Assembly: GCA_045615765.1 (NCBI GenBank)
Contig: JAZLFM010000002.1
Coordinates: 1 to 64,000, forward strand
Origin: UBA1715 sp045615765
GTDB lineage: Bacteria; Bacteroidota; Bacteroidia; Bacteroidales; UBA1715
Direction: 5' to 3'
Length of the DNA: 64,000 nucleotides
Shown: positions 18,025 through 26,668 of the stretch, piece by piece
Numbering within the stretch: position 1 is the stretch's first letter
How the letters are laid out: each line of letters opens with the position of its first letter
Translations under genes and position numbers: made by a program
The notes under the pieces: model-generated
Seen by the model: the letters and a program-made list of their open reading frames with translations, nothing else
What the model was told of the DNA's origin: nothing
Database searches by the model: none

Positions 18025-18548
18025 CAAAGGAAGAATTTGTAGATATTGTTGTTCAAGCAGGCATTTCCTTAAATATGAAGGAGATGGTAGCTTATATCGA
18101 ACAAGGTAAAATATCTGTTGAAGATGTGTACTTTCTCTCTATAGAAAATAATTCCGAATCTTGGTTCATAAGTTGGATTCTTAATCATTTTATAGATAAG
18201 AATCCTGATTCAATTGCTTCGTTTCTTGATAGTGCAATTGTTACATTGCCTACAATTACACGAAGCGGACACGCTCGTTTAATTCTTCGTTATTTTATGA
18301 TTACTCGTAATTGGGAAGAATATGAACATTTAGGTTTATTGCTTGATACTTGTTTGCATATCATTCAAAACACGACATCGCCAAGTGGTTTAAAAGCAAA
18401 TGCTATGAGTGTAGTTGAGAGAATTGCTGAAAAAGAACCCGACATTATCGGTGAAGTCCTTTTGGTTTTAGAAGAGCAATTACCTTATTTAGAAACAGGT
18501 TCTTTGAATCGTGCGAAGAAGATTATAAAGAAGCTTCGTAAAGATTAG
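18021..18548 (+). CDS. Helical repeat protein of unknown function, coupled to sufB
   Basis: A 175-residue soluble all-helical protein with HEAT/ARM-like hydrophobic spacing (SWFISWILNHFI, ARLILRYFMI, GLKANAMSVVERIAEKEP) and a Lys-rich C-terminus. No signal peptide. Its ATG overlaps the sufB stop as ATGA, implying translational coupling, so a role beside SufB is possible though unproven. Its stop overlaps that of the convergent Ig-like lipoprotein by four bases (TTAG), leaving no room for a terminator. Confidence 0.7.
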   Translation: MTKEEFVDIVVQAGISLNMKEMVAYIEQGKISVEDVYFLSIENNSESWFISWILNHFIDKNPDSIASFLDSAIVTLPTITRSGHARLILRYFMITRNWEEYEHLGLLLDTCLHIIQNTTSPSGLKANAMSVVERIAEKEPDIIGEVLLVLEEQLPYLETGSLNRAKKIIKKLRKD

Positions 18549-21040
18549 AATTCATCCCAGAAAATGCTATTCTTCCATTCGGATTTTATGGTAATCTGTT
18601 CTTTATAAAAATAGATTTTTTCTGGTTGTCGTTTAATTTCTATGCAACCAGAATCCCATTTCACGTTATTGTTTTCGTCAACGAAGCAGCGAAGAGAGTA
18701 GTTTCCTGCTGGAATGTTCTCAAAAAGAATTTCGCCAGACTTCATTGTAGTAGAATATGTTTGCGCGTCTTTGCTTTCTGCAGATTCAAGAACAAAAACG
18801 AGATTGTTGGCAGGGAAACCGCTATTATTTTTTATTTGTAGTTCTCCAAATCCCTCTTTTTTCGGCGACTGAAATGCAAAAGCAATAGTGTCGTTTGCAT
18901 CACCAAATATGTCGGTGAAAGTTGAGTCAGGAATTACTAAAGTATAATTTGTGTTTGTTTTCCAATCAGCAAATAATGCAAAAGTTCGATCGGAATCGTT
19001 AGTTTTTTGGATAGAGAAAGGAACAGGCAATACAACTAAATTATCATTCTGTGCAACCGATATTTCTGCTATAAGTTCCTTAGAAACGGAAGCAAAAGTA
19101 TCAATTAACGCTCCTTTTTTCAGCGTTAAAGTATATTGTTCTCCCGCAATTGCTGAATGTGCGATTTCAATGATTCGAGAAGATTTGTCAGCAAAAGAGA
19201 TATTTGTAATTACAGATGTTTCTGTTGTATCGGTATTGTTTACTAATGTGAATAAACTATCGACAATAGTTTTTACAGGATTATTGCATATTAAACGTAT
19301 GGATTCATACGAACGAAGTCGTTCTTTTTGTTCGTTTGCGATATGCACAAGCAATCGTTTGTGCGAAGTCGGTGACTTATAAAGTTTTTGTACAGCAACA
19401 TCTTTTTTCTGATTGAAATTCTTTGTAGCGGTAGTTCCGTCGGAAAGTGGATATTGAACGGTAATTGCAAGGTTTTTCAAACGCAAGGCATCGCTACCGT
19501 CTTTTAACCAATAAAGTAGTGCGTTACTTGTTTTGTCGTATTCACAATAATACCAATCCTGAATGTTTGGAAGTCCGTCTAATGTGACGACAACCTTTTG
19601 AACGTCAATTGTTTTGGAAAAGTACAAAGCAAATCGTTCACCAGTTTCTTTGTATTTAAGTGCGACCTGATCTTGATAATGGTATTTTGGGCGATAAGAA
19701 TAATCACTATATAATTGTATAGTTTCGTATCCTGCTTTTGTAGTGTCGCAAGATTCATAAATTGCAATCTTGTCTAAATCGTTTGTTGCTAATGGACGAG
19801 AAAGAGTAATGTAAATACTGTCGCCGGCAAATATCTTATTGTTTTTCTCAAGGTTGGAATTTATAGTTAATCGTTGAGGTAAGTCTTTGGTCGTTTCAAC
19901 AATAAAAGTGTCTGTTTTTGTTTCGTTCGCATCCTTTGTTTGATGATATGTCACCATAACTTTTGTTGAATCGGACTTCATGAGAGTTGTATCGGTTAGC
20001 CAGAAAAGTAGGCTATCAGAGGCTATGTATTCGGCTATATAATTCCCTGGAGTAGAGAATGCGATATTTGTTGGTTTATTTTCTTTGGCTGCAAGTTTAC
20101 AAGCAACTGCATATTGCGAAACGCGTTTGTTTGACTGTACAGATTGTTCCCAAACGTCGTTAGTGAAGAGAGCTAATCGAATATCTTGGTCAGACCAACG
20201 AGTTTTCTCTACAAGATTGAACGAATCTTTTACTTGTTTAATTTGAATACTATCTTCAAAATCTTCGAAACGAATTGTGTCGTTGTGTGTAAACCAGACT
20301 GTATCGATAAATCGTTCAGCAGTTGGGTTGAAAATGGTGTCTAAGAATGCGATTTTTTCAGAAGGCTGATTAAAAGTGAAATCTTTGTCATTTTCTTCTA
20401 AAGCATAGATTCTATATTGTTTTGCTTCTATGTTAAGGAATGAAAACTCACCTTTTTTTGATGTTTGCGTTATATAGCGAGGTTTTGTTGTCTTAAAAGC
20501 AGTGTCGCTTATGTTATCGTACAACAGCACATAAGCGTGTTCTGGTATTTTCCCATTTTCTGCATACGAGATTTTTCCTGCTAAACGCATTGTGTCGATG
20601 CCTGTACCTGTAGAAAAAGCATAAATATATTGACCAGTCACATTATCTTCTGACAAATCTTTAATAGCACCGTTGAAGTTGAATGTATATGTTGTATTTG
20701 GCTGTAGTTTTTGTTTCGACAAGTCTATTGTCATTTTTTTCTTTTTGACGGTAATGTTTGGTTTTTCCTCAAGCATAGGAGAAATCATGCAATTGTCATC
20801 CACATTTTCAAGTGCAATAAATTCGTTGAATTTTACCACAATTTTTTGTGGCGTTACATTTTGTGAATTGTTTTTGGGTGTTTCAAAAACTGCATACGGG
20901 GCGATTGTGTCAACCGGTCCACCTGTTGGTGAAGATTCACGAGCACAGTTCGTTAAAGAGAAAGCAAAAGGAAGCGCATATAAAATTGCGAATAGAATTT
21001 TATAAATGTTACTTGTACTATTTGTCTTTCTTTGCTTCAT
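18545..21040 (-). CDS. Large Ig-like-domain lipoprotein
   Basis: An 831-residue protein with an N-terminal signal ending in LTNC (Cys32) and the conserved start CARESSPTGGPVDTIAP, followed by a bacterial Ig-like (Big_5) domain (PYAVFETPKNNSQNVTPQKIVVKFNEF is the strand pattern, residues ~47-130), then carboxypeptidase-regulatory-like and further beta-rich regions up to a C-terminal domain with FVDENNNVKWDSGC. Present across Bacteroidetes as an outer-membrane lipoprotein of unknown role. Last gene of the dCMP-deaminase operon, 44 bases after GGGP synthase. Confidence 0.8.
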   Translation of the reverse strand: MKQRKTNSTSNIYKILFAILYALPFAFSLTNCARESSPTGGPVDTIAPYAVFETPKNNSQNVTPQKIVVKFNEFIALENVDDNCMISPMLEEKPNITVKKKKMTIDLSKQKLQPNTTYTFNFNGAIKDLSEDNVTGQYIYAFSTGTGIDTMRLAGKISYAENGKIPEHAYVLLYDNISDTAFKTTKPRYITQTSKKGEFSFLNIEAKQYRIYALEENDKDFTFNQPSEKIAFLDTIFNPTAERFIDTVWFTHNDTIRFEDFEDSIQIKQVKDSFNLVEKTRWSDQDIRLALFTNDVWEQSVQSNKRVSQYAVACKLAAKENKPTNIAFSTPGNYIAEYIASDSLLFWLTDTTLMKSDSTKVMVTYHQTKDANETKTDTFIVETTKDLPQRLTINSNLEKNNKIFAGDSIYITLSRPLATNDLDKIAIYESCDTTKAGYETIQLYSDYSYRPKYHYQDQVALKYKETGERFALYFSKTIDVQKVVVTLDGLPNIQDWYYCEYDKTSNALLYWLKDGSDALRLKNLAITVQYPLSDGTTATKNFNQKKDVAVQKLYKSPTSHKRLLVHIANEQKERLRSYESIRLICNNPVKTIVDSLFTLVNNTDTTETSVITNISFADKSSRIIEIAHSAIAGEQYTLTLKKGALIDTFASVSKELIAEISVAQNDNLVVLPVPFSIQKTNDSDRTFALFADWKTNTNYTLVIPDSTFTDIFGDANDTIAFAFQSPKKEGFGELQIKNNSGFPANNLVFVLESAESKDAQTYSTTMKSGEILFENIPAGNYSLRCFVDENNNVKWDSGCIEIKRQPEKIYFYKEQITIKSEWKNSIFWDEF

Positions 21041-21084
21041 CTTGCTTCAAAAGTACTATTTTAATTGGGAATAATCGCAAAAAT

Positions 21085-21804
21085 CTAATACTTGTTTGCT
21101 ACAGCTTTCATTGCAGAGAGCAGTGCAGGTTCTTTTTCAATAATTGTTCCAATCACTGCTATGTCAGCACCAGAATCGTACACTTGTTTCAATGCGTCTG
21201 TTGTGCGTATTCCGCCACCTACAATCAATGGAATAGAACAATGTTTTTTGATTTGTGCAATTGTAATAGGATTAACTATAGTGTTTGCTCCGCTACCACC
21301 TTCCAAATAGAGAGCTTTCAGTCCTAATAATTCTCCAGCAAGCGCAGTTGCTACAGCAATGTCTGGCTTATTGTATGGGATGGGTCTTGTGTTGCTCATG
21401 TATTCAACCGATGTTGCTCCTCCGCAGTCTATAAGCATGTAGCCCGTTGGAATTGCTTCTAAGTTTGATTGTTTGATAATTGGCGCAGAAACCACGTGGT
21501 TACCGATTAAAAACTCGGCATTTCTTCCCGAAATAAGCGAAAGGAATAGGATTGCATCGGCATTTCCTGCAACCTGGCAGGCATTCCCTGGAAATAAGAT
21601 TACCGGACCGGAATATATTTTTTTAATGACAGAAACAGAATGCTCTGTACTAGTCGAAACTAAACTTCCCCCAACAAATATGTAATCAACTTTTTCATTT
21701 TCTGCGGATTGAGAAATCGAACGCAAACTTTCGTCTGTATGTTTGTCCGGATCAATTAAGAGAGCCAGTTGTTTACGTGTTTGTAGAAATGAATCGTATA
21801 TCAT
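21085..21804 (-). CDS. Geranylgeranylglyceryl/heptaprenylglyceryl phosphate synthase, group II
   Basis: The 239-residue TIM barrel of the PcrB/GGGPS family joins a polyprenyl diphosphate to sn-glycerol-1-phosphate, the first ether-lipid step. Seen motifs are LLIDPDKH near 16, FVGGSLVS, LFPGN, LYLEGGSGAN and VGGGIRTTDAL with phosphate-binding glycines at the end of the barrel. Length and motifs fit the group II enzymes found in Bacteroidetes. The start overlaps the previous stop by four bases (ATGA). The physiological lipid is unknown here. Confidence 0.9.
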   Translation of the reverse strand: MIYDSFLQTRKQLALLIDPDKHTDESLRSISQSAENEKVDYIFVGGSLVSTSTEHSVSVIKKIYSGPVILFPGNACQVAGNADAILFLSLISGRNAEFLIGNHVVSAPIIKQSNLEAIPTGYMLIDCGGATSVEYMSNTRPIPYNKPDIAVATALAGELLGLKALYLEGGSGANTIVNPITIAQIKKHCSIPLIVGGGIRTTDALKQVYDSGADIAVIGTIIEKEPALLSAMKAVANKY

Positions 21805-22406
21805 TGTTCTAACATTTTTTCACTTGCCCATACTAGGCAGAATTTTTCATTGCGAAAATACGATAATTTTATGTTATTCGACTTTTCACCATTTAGAATA
21901 ATGGAACCCACTAATTGAGAATCTCCATTTTTTTGTACAGAAAAATCTAGCAAGTCGTATGACGCATTGCTTAATTTAAATAATGTTTCTTTTGCAGACC
22001 AAAGAAGAATTAAATCTTCTAAGGAAGAGAAGTCGTTGGATTCGTCATTGCGAACAAACTTTTCTGTAATTTTAAAAACTTGTTGTCGAAATTCTTCTAT
22101 GTCAACGGCAACAGAATGAGTTTTACTTACGATAACTGCGACAAATGATCTTGAATGCGAGATAGAAATAAATCTTCCATCCATAATTGGTTTCCCAGAT
22201 TTTTCGTAAGAAATTTCTTTATAGTCAGAGCCGAGAATTTCTCGTAACAATAATCGAGATTGTATGAATTCGATTTTTCTATTTTCGTTGCTTATAGTTT
22301 GAATATGCTCAATTTCTTGTTTAGATAATTTTGACAAATCGTTGTGCAACAAATTATTATCTTTTTCAGAAACAACTAAAATATATTGCTCGTTTTCAAA
22401 TCTCAT
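21801..22406 (-). CDS. 4'-phosphopantetheinyl transferase superfamily protein
   Basis: A 201-residue Sfp/AcpT-type enzyme that attaches the coenzyme A phosphopantetheine arm to carrier proteins. Key residues are visible: SISHS (81-85), the Mg-binding VDIEE (Asp102, Glu104) and WSAKE (136-140). Size suits the short Sfp-like class. Translation is coupled to GGGP synthase by overlapping ATGA, an arrangement I recall as common in Bacteroidetes; the target is more likely fatty-acid ACP than a peptide synthetase, since none is nearby. Confidence 0.87.
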   Translation of the reverse strand: MRFENEQYILVVSEKDNNLLHNDLSKLSKQEIEHIQTISNENRKIEFIQSRLLLREILGSDYKEISYEKSGKPIMDGRFISISHSRSFVAVIVSKTHSVAVDIEEFRQQVFKITEKFVRNDESNDFSSLEDLILLWSAKETLFKLSNASYDLLDFSVQKNGDSQLVGSIILNGEKSNNIKLSYFRNEKFCLVWASEKMLEQ

Positions 22407-22410
22407 AATA

Positions 22411-23985
22411 CTATTTTAGTAGTTCAACAGCTTTTTGAATTGTTTTATCGTCAGTGTTGTACAATTTGTAGAACTCATTGTCTCCAAGAATGCTCCGTAT
22501 TACGTAACAACAAAATAATTTACGTTCCCAATCTGCTTCGAAGTTGCTAAGTTTACCTTTCTTTATATTTTGATTTTCAGCATCTTTATAGACTTTATCT
22601 AAAGAAAACATTTTATTACAAATATTTTGAATTTCTTTTGCATTGCCTTGACTGGAAAGCATCTCTCTATTTTGATCTGTAAACTCAAATGCGTAGTTAT
22701 AAACGATGTTTTTATTTGTTAACTCTTGGAAAAATTGAGAATACACGGTTGTATCAAGAGCAACAAAAATGTCAGGCATAATGCCACCACCTCCATATAC
22801 AGTTTTGCCCGTTTTCGTCGTGAATTTTAAAGAATCTGGAAAATGAACGCTGTCTGCTTCGTACATTTCTCCATGTGAATAGCGATCCACTAATTCTCTA
22901 TCGTAATCAGATAACTTGCCGTTATATGGTTTTTGTATGCATCGTCCAGATGGAGTGTAGAATTTCTTTGTAGAAAGGCGTACGACAGAGCTATCGCGAA
23001 GAACGAAGTCTTCGTTTACGACACCTTTCCCATACGACCGTCGTCCGACAATAGTGCCGCGCCCGTTATCTTGCATTGCGCCAGCAAAGATTTCACTTGC
23101 CGAAGCTGAATATTCATTTATAAGCACAACAAGTTCAATATTTTTACAAGTGCCATTCCCTTCTGCTGTAAAATATTCAGCAGGTTCTTTTTTCCCTTTA
23201 GTAAAAACTATGGTATCGCCTTGCGAAAGGAACTCGTTTGCTAAATCTATGGAAGTGTACAAAAGGCCGCCGCCATTGTCACGCAAGTCAACAATCAGTT
23301 TTTGTAAACCTTGTTGTTTCATTTTTGAAACAGCCGAAAGAAATTCTTCATGCGTAGTTTGTGAAAAGCAGTCAATTGCAATGTAACCGATAGCATTATC
23401 AATCATATACGCAGTTTCTATACTAGTGATAGGAATAGCGTCTCGTGTAATTTCAAAAGTAAGTAGTTCAGGTGTATGTATGCGCTTTATACCAACTTTT
23501 ACTTTTGTCCCGCGTGGGCCTTTTAGCAGTTTAATGGTTTTCTCGTTTGTAATACCATTTCCTGCAATTATGGAATCATTCACGCTTACAATTCTGTCTC
23601 CCGCGTGAATGTCGAGCTTTTCGGAAGGACCACCGTGTATTACTTGTACAATGACGATGGTGTCGTTTTGTATAGCAAACTGAACACCGATACCGTCGAA
23701 TGAGCCTAAAATAGGGTCAATCATTTCACGGTAATTGTCTGTTGTGATGTACGAAGAATGAGGATCAAGCTTTTCAAAAAGAGGCGACATTAGGCTATCG
23801 CTAATGCTATCTATATTTATGTTTTCTACATAATTATTTCGTATCAATTGAAGTATTTCTTCAATTTTAGAAGTTGGTTGTATGCCTTTTCTTGGAACTG
23901 TTGTGAATTGTCTTTGGAGAAACATTCCTCCTGCAAAAGCAACAGCAATCAATAAGGGAAGTAATATCCGTAGTCTGTTATTCAT
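22411..23985 (-). CDS. S41-family C-terminal processing protease
   Basis: This protease (524 residues) begins with a membrane anchor or signal (LRILLPLLIAVAFAGGMF), then a helical region, a PDZ domain with GIGVQF near residue 98 and GDRIVSVND, and the S41 catalytic core: NEYSASASEIFAG with the Ser near 295 and RRSYGKG with the Lys near 320. It acts in the periplasm on protein C-termini. I chose ATG 23985, which overlaps the dCMP deaminase stop; a TTG eight codons upstream is less likely. Confidence 0.93.
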   Translation of the reverse strand: MNNRLRILLPLLIAVAFAGGMFLQRQFTTVPRKGIQPTSKIEEILQLIRNNYVENINIDSISDSLMSPLFEKLDPHSSYITTDNYREMIDPILGSFDGIGVQFAIQNDTIVIVQVIHGGPSEKLDIHAGDRIVSVNDSIIAGNGITNEKTIKLLKGPRGTKVKVGIKRIHTPELLTFEITRDAIPITSIETAYMIDNAIGYIAIDCFSQTTHEEFLSAVSKMKQQGLQKLIVDLRDNGGGLLYTSIDLANEFLSQGDTIVFTKGKKEPAEYFTAEGNGTCKNIELVVLINEYSASASEIFAGAMQDNGRGTIVGRRSYGKGVVNEDFVLRDSSVVRLSTKKFYTPSGRCIQKPYNGKLSDYDRELVDRYSHGEMYEADSVHFPDSLKFTTKTGKTVYGGGGIMPDIFVALDTTVYSQFFQELTNKNIVYNYAFEFTDQNREMLSSQGNAKEIQNICNKMFSLDKVYKDAENQNIKKGKLSNFEADWERKLFCCYVIRSILGDNEFYKLYNTDDKTIQKAVELLK

Positions 23986-24424
23986 CAACCGAAATTTGAA
24001 GGACTTCAATGTTCGCTCTTTTTAGAAGCTGAATGCCATCGTCTATTCGATATGGTTCGGAGTAAACAACTTTTTTTATCCCAGATTGAATAATAAGTTT
24101 TGCACATTCGATACAAGGCGAAGTTGTTACATACAAAGTCGCTCCATCGCTGTTGTTCGCTGACTTTGCGACTTTTGTGATAGCATTTGCTTCGGCGTGG
24201 AGTACATATGCTTTTGTCTTTCCATCTTCGTCTTCACATATGTTTTCAAATCCTGAAGGTGTCCCATTAAATCCATCAGAAATAATCATTTTATCTTTTA
24301 CAATTAGTGCACCAACTTGTCGGCGAATGCAATAGGAGTTTTCCGCCCAAATTTTCGCCATTCGTAAATATCGTCTGTCTAATTGTTGTTGCTTCTCTGT
24401 CAACACTTTATAATCGCAAGCCAT
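23978..24424 (-). CDS. dCMP/cytidine deaminase family protein
   Basis: A 148-residue zinc deaminase that makes dUMP from dCMP for dTMP synthesis. Zinc ligands and catalytic Glu are clear in HAE (76-78) and PCIEC (Cys104, Cys107); NGTPSGFEN matches the substrate loop of deoxycytidylate deaminases. First gene of a five-gene minus-strand operon with overlapping junctions. No convincing -7 box was found in the 114 bases upstream. Confidence 0.9.
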   Translation of the reverse strand: MACDYKVLTEKQQQLDRRYLRMAKIWAENSYCIRRQVGALIVKDKMIISDGFNGTPSGFENICEDEDGKTKAYVLHAEANAITKVAKSANNSDGATLYVTTSPCIECAKLIIQSGIKKVVYSEPYRIDDGIQLLKRANIEVLQISVDE

Positions 24425-24508
24425 ACTTATTTCTTAAAACGTGCGCAAGGTACAAATTTCTTGTAAAAGATTGTGCGATAAAAACTTTTTAGCATCGACA
24501 AATGTTTT

Positions 24509-24516
24509 TACCTTTG
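24509..24516 (+). promoter_or_regulatory. -7 box (TACCTTTG) for the glycosyltransferase
   Basis: Exact TAnnTTTG match, with TTTT 19 bases upstream as an imperfect -33 box; 22 bases before the ATG. Confidence 0.5.
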
Positions 24517-24538
24517 TTTATATCATTTTTGTGCGCTT

Positions 24539-25759
24539 ATGGCTCGTGTTCTATATATTTCGTATGATGGTATGACTGATAATTTAGGTCAGTCGCAAGT
24601 GATTCCTTATTTGATAGGCTTAACTCGAAAAGGACATACCATTACGATTCTTAGTTGCGAGAAACCATTAGCTTATGAAAAGAGAGAGAAGCACATAGCC
24701 GCACTTTTGAAAAAGAATGGAATAAACTGGGAACCAATCCAATATACTGCTAAACCTCCGATTTTTTCGACATTGTACGATATTCGAATGATGCAGAAAA
24801 AGGCAAGGGAAATAGTGCAACAGCAGCAGATAGAACTTGTTCACTGTAGAAGTTATATTTCTGCTCACATCGGTCGTTTTTGTCAGAAAGAGTTTGGTTT
24901 GCCATGGATTTTCGACATGCGTGGTTTTTGGGCAGACGAACGAGTTGAAGGTGGTATTTGGAATACTTCAAAATGGATGTATAGATTAGTCTACAATTAT
25001 TTCAAAAACGCAGAAAAAGAATTTATTACAAAATCTAATTATATAATTAGTTTAACTAAAAATGGTGCAGAGGAAATTCAGTCTTGGACCGAATACCAGC
25101 AAGCTAAAACGCCGATACAAGTGATACCTTGTTGTGCCGATTTGCACCTGTTTCAATATAATAAGAATTTAGGCTCTGTACGAAAGAAATTGCGTATCTC
25201 GGAATCTAACTTTGTCGTTAGTTATTTAGGTTCCTTTGGTACTTGGTACATGACAGAAGAAATGTTTGATTTCTTCAAAGTTTTGTATGAAAAGAACAAT
25301 AATGCTGTCTTTCTCTGCATTACACCAGACAATCCTGATAAATTGGACTCTATTGCAATTCGAAAAGACATACCTCGTTCTGCCTTACGCGTTGTAAAAG
25401 CAAATCGAGAAGATGTTCCTCTTTATGCTTCCTTATCGAATTGGTCGTTGTTTTTTATAAAACCGGTGTATTCGAAAAAAGCATCTTCTCCAACAAAAAT
25501 GGGTGAACTGCTTTCTTTAGGGATTCCATTAGTATGTAATGGTGGAGTTGGCGATGTGGATACAATTATGAAAGATTGCGACCAAGGCTATGTTGTGAAT
25601 TCATTTACGGAAAATGAATATGCTGTCGTCGCAGAAAAAATTCTGTCTGATTTAGATCCTAGTAGAGAAAAGCTCCGTTCTGTTGCAGAAAAATATTATT
25701 CGCTGGAGCGTGGAGTTGAATTGTATGAAGAAGTTTATAGGAACAGTTTAAGTAATTGA
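24539..25759 (+). CDS. Family 4-like glycosyltransferase
   Basis: A 406-residue GT-B enzyme. The N-terminal Rossmann half starts ARVLYISYDGMTDNLGQSQV with HCRSYISAHIG and FDMRGFWADERVEGG; the C-terminal half has VVSYLGSFGTWYM and the donor-binding SSPTKMGELLSLGIPLVC (about 316-333), where Glu precedes the usual second Glu position. The sugar and acceptor are not predictable. Followed ten bases later by a CPBP protease; no polysaccharide cluster adjoins. Confidence 0.85.
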   Translation: MARVLYISYDGMTDNLGQSQVIPYLIGLTRKGHTITILSCEKPLAYEKREKHIAALLKKNGINWEPIQYTAKPPIFSTLYDIRMMQKKAREIVQQQQIELVHCRSYISAHIGRFCQKEFGLPWIFDMRGFWADERVEGGIWNTSKWMYRLVYNYFKNAEKEFITKSNYIISLTKNGAEEIQSWTEYQQAKTPIQVIPCCADLHLFQYNKNLGSVRKKLRISESNFVVSYLGSFGTWYMTEEMFDFFKVLYEKNNNAVFLCITPDNPDKLDSIAIRKDIPRSALRVVKANREDVPLYASLSNWSLFFIKPVYSKKASSPTKMGELLSLGIPLVCNGGVGDVDTIMKDCDQGYVVNSFTENEYAVVAEKILSDLDPSREKLRSVAEKYYSLERGVELYEEVYRNSLSN

Positions 25760-25768
25760 TAAATAGTC

Positions 25769-26638
25769 ATGAAAGGTAAATTATTTCAATTTTTACTTGT
25801 ATTATTTTTTATAAGTTTTGTTTCAGCTTCCTGTTTTTATTTTTTAGGTGGAAACTATAATTCTTTGGGAGGTACAATCTTTGCATCGGTTTATATGTTC
25901 ATACCAATAATATCGGTACTTATTGTACAATTTCTACAAAAGGAACCATTGTTGAAAGGACTTGGAACATCATTCCGCATAAATAAATGGTTTTTCTTTG
26001 GTTGGTTGCTCATGCCAATCTATAGTGTTCTTATATTGTTTTGCTCGACTATTGTACCTGGAACGACTTTTTCAACAGAAACGCCCCTGCTTTTGAATGC
26101 TATGGAAGAATTGTCGAAAACTATCCCTAATGCAAATGCTTGGTTGGTGATGCTAATAGTTATTGTTTCTGCTCTTTGGGCAGGTCTTACAATAAATGCG
26201 GTATTTGCCTACGGTGAAGAAATAGCATGGCGTGGTTGGCTTTTGCGTGAATGTAGTGGAATGTCATTTTTAAAAGCTTCATTATTTAGCGGATTTATAT
26301 GGGGTGTATGGCATTCTCCTGTTATTCTTATGGGACATAATTATCCGGAACATCCTGTTTTGGGTGTGTTTGTAATGATTGCTTTTTGTATGGCTACAAC
26401 TCCTTTATTCTTGTATGTCCGAATTAAGTCTCAATCTGTTATAGCAGCTGCTATTATGCACGGTACTTTGAACGCAACTGCTGGTTTATCGTTGCTGTAT
26501 CTTTTGCATGAACATACTTGGGGGTCAATTATTGCTGGTCCTTGTGGATTAGTTGGAATAGTTATACTATTGTGTATTGATTTGGCAATCTTTGTATTCG
26601 ATAAAGATGTTGCAATAGGGATAATTGAAAATAAATAA
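25769..26638 (+). CDS. CPBP-family intramembrane metalloprotease
   Basis: A 289-residue, roughly eight-helix membrane protein with the CAAX/Abi protease motifs: GEEIAWRGWLLRE (about 149-161, Glu-Glu plus Arg), WGVWHSP (near 181) and HGTLNA (near 231), which supply the metal ligands and catalytic Glu. Bacterial members act in prenyl-protein processing, bacteriocin self-immunity or unknown roles; none can be picked. It sits 9 bases after the glycosyltransferase and probably shares its mRNA. Confidence 0.87.
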   Translation: MKGKLFQFLLVLFFISFVSASCFYFLGGNYNSLGGTIFASVYMFIPIISVLIVQFLQKEPLLKGLGTSFRINKWFFFGWLLMPIYSVLILFCSTIVPGTTFSTETPLLLNAMEELSKTIPNANAWLVMLIVIVSALWAGLTINAVFAYGEEIAWRGWLLRECSGMSFLKASLFSGFIWGVWHSPVILMGHNYPEHPVLGVFVMIAFCMATTPLFLYVRIKSQSVIAAAIMHGTLNATAGLSLLYLLHEHTWGSIIAGPCGLVGIVILLCIDLAIFVFDKDVAIGIIENK

Positions 26639-26658
26639 AGACGTCCCGAAGAACGTCT
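26627..26658 (-). terminator. Terminator of lepA with UUCG tetraloop
   Basis: On the minus strand AGACGTTC, loop TTCG and GGACGTCT pair over 8 bp (one U-G), followed by TTTATTTATTTT. On the plus strand the same stem lacks a T tract. The AGACG/CGTCT core is shared with the palindromes at 30391 and 56425. Confidence 0.8.
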
Positions 26659-26668
26659 CTATTACCAA

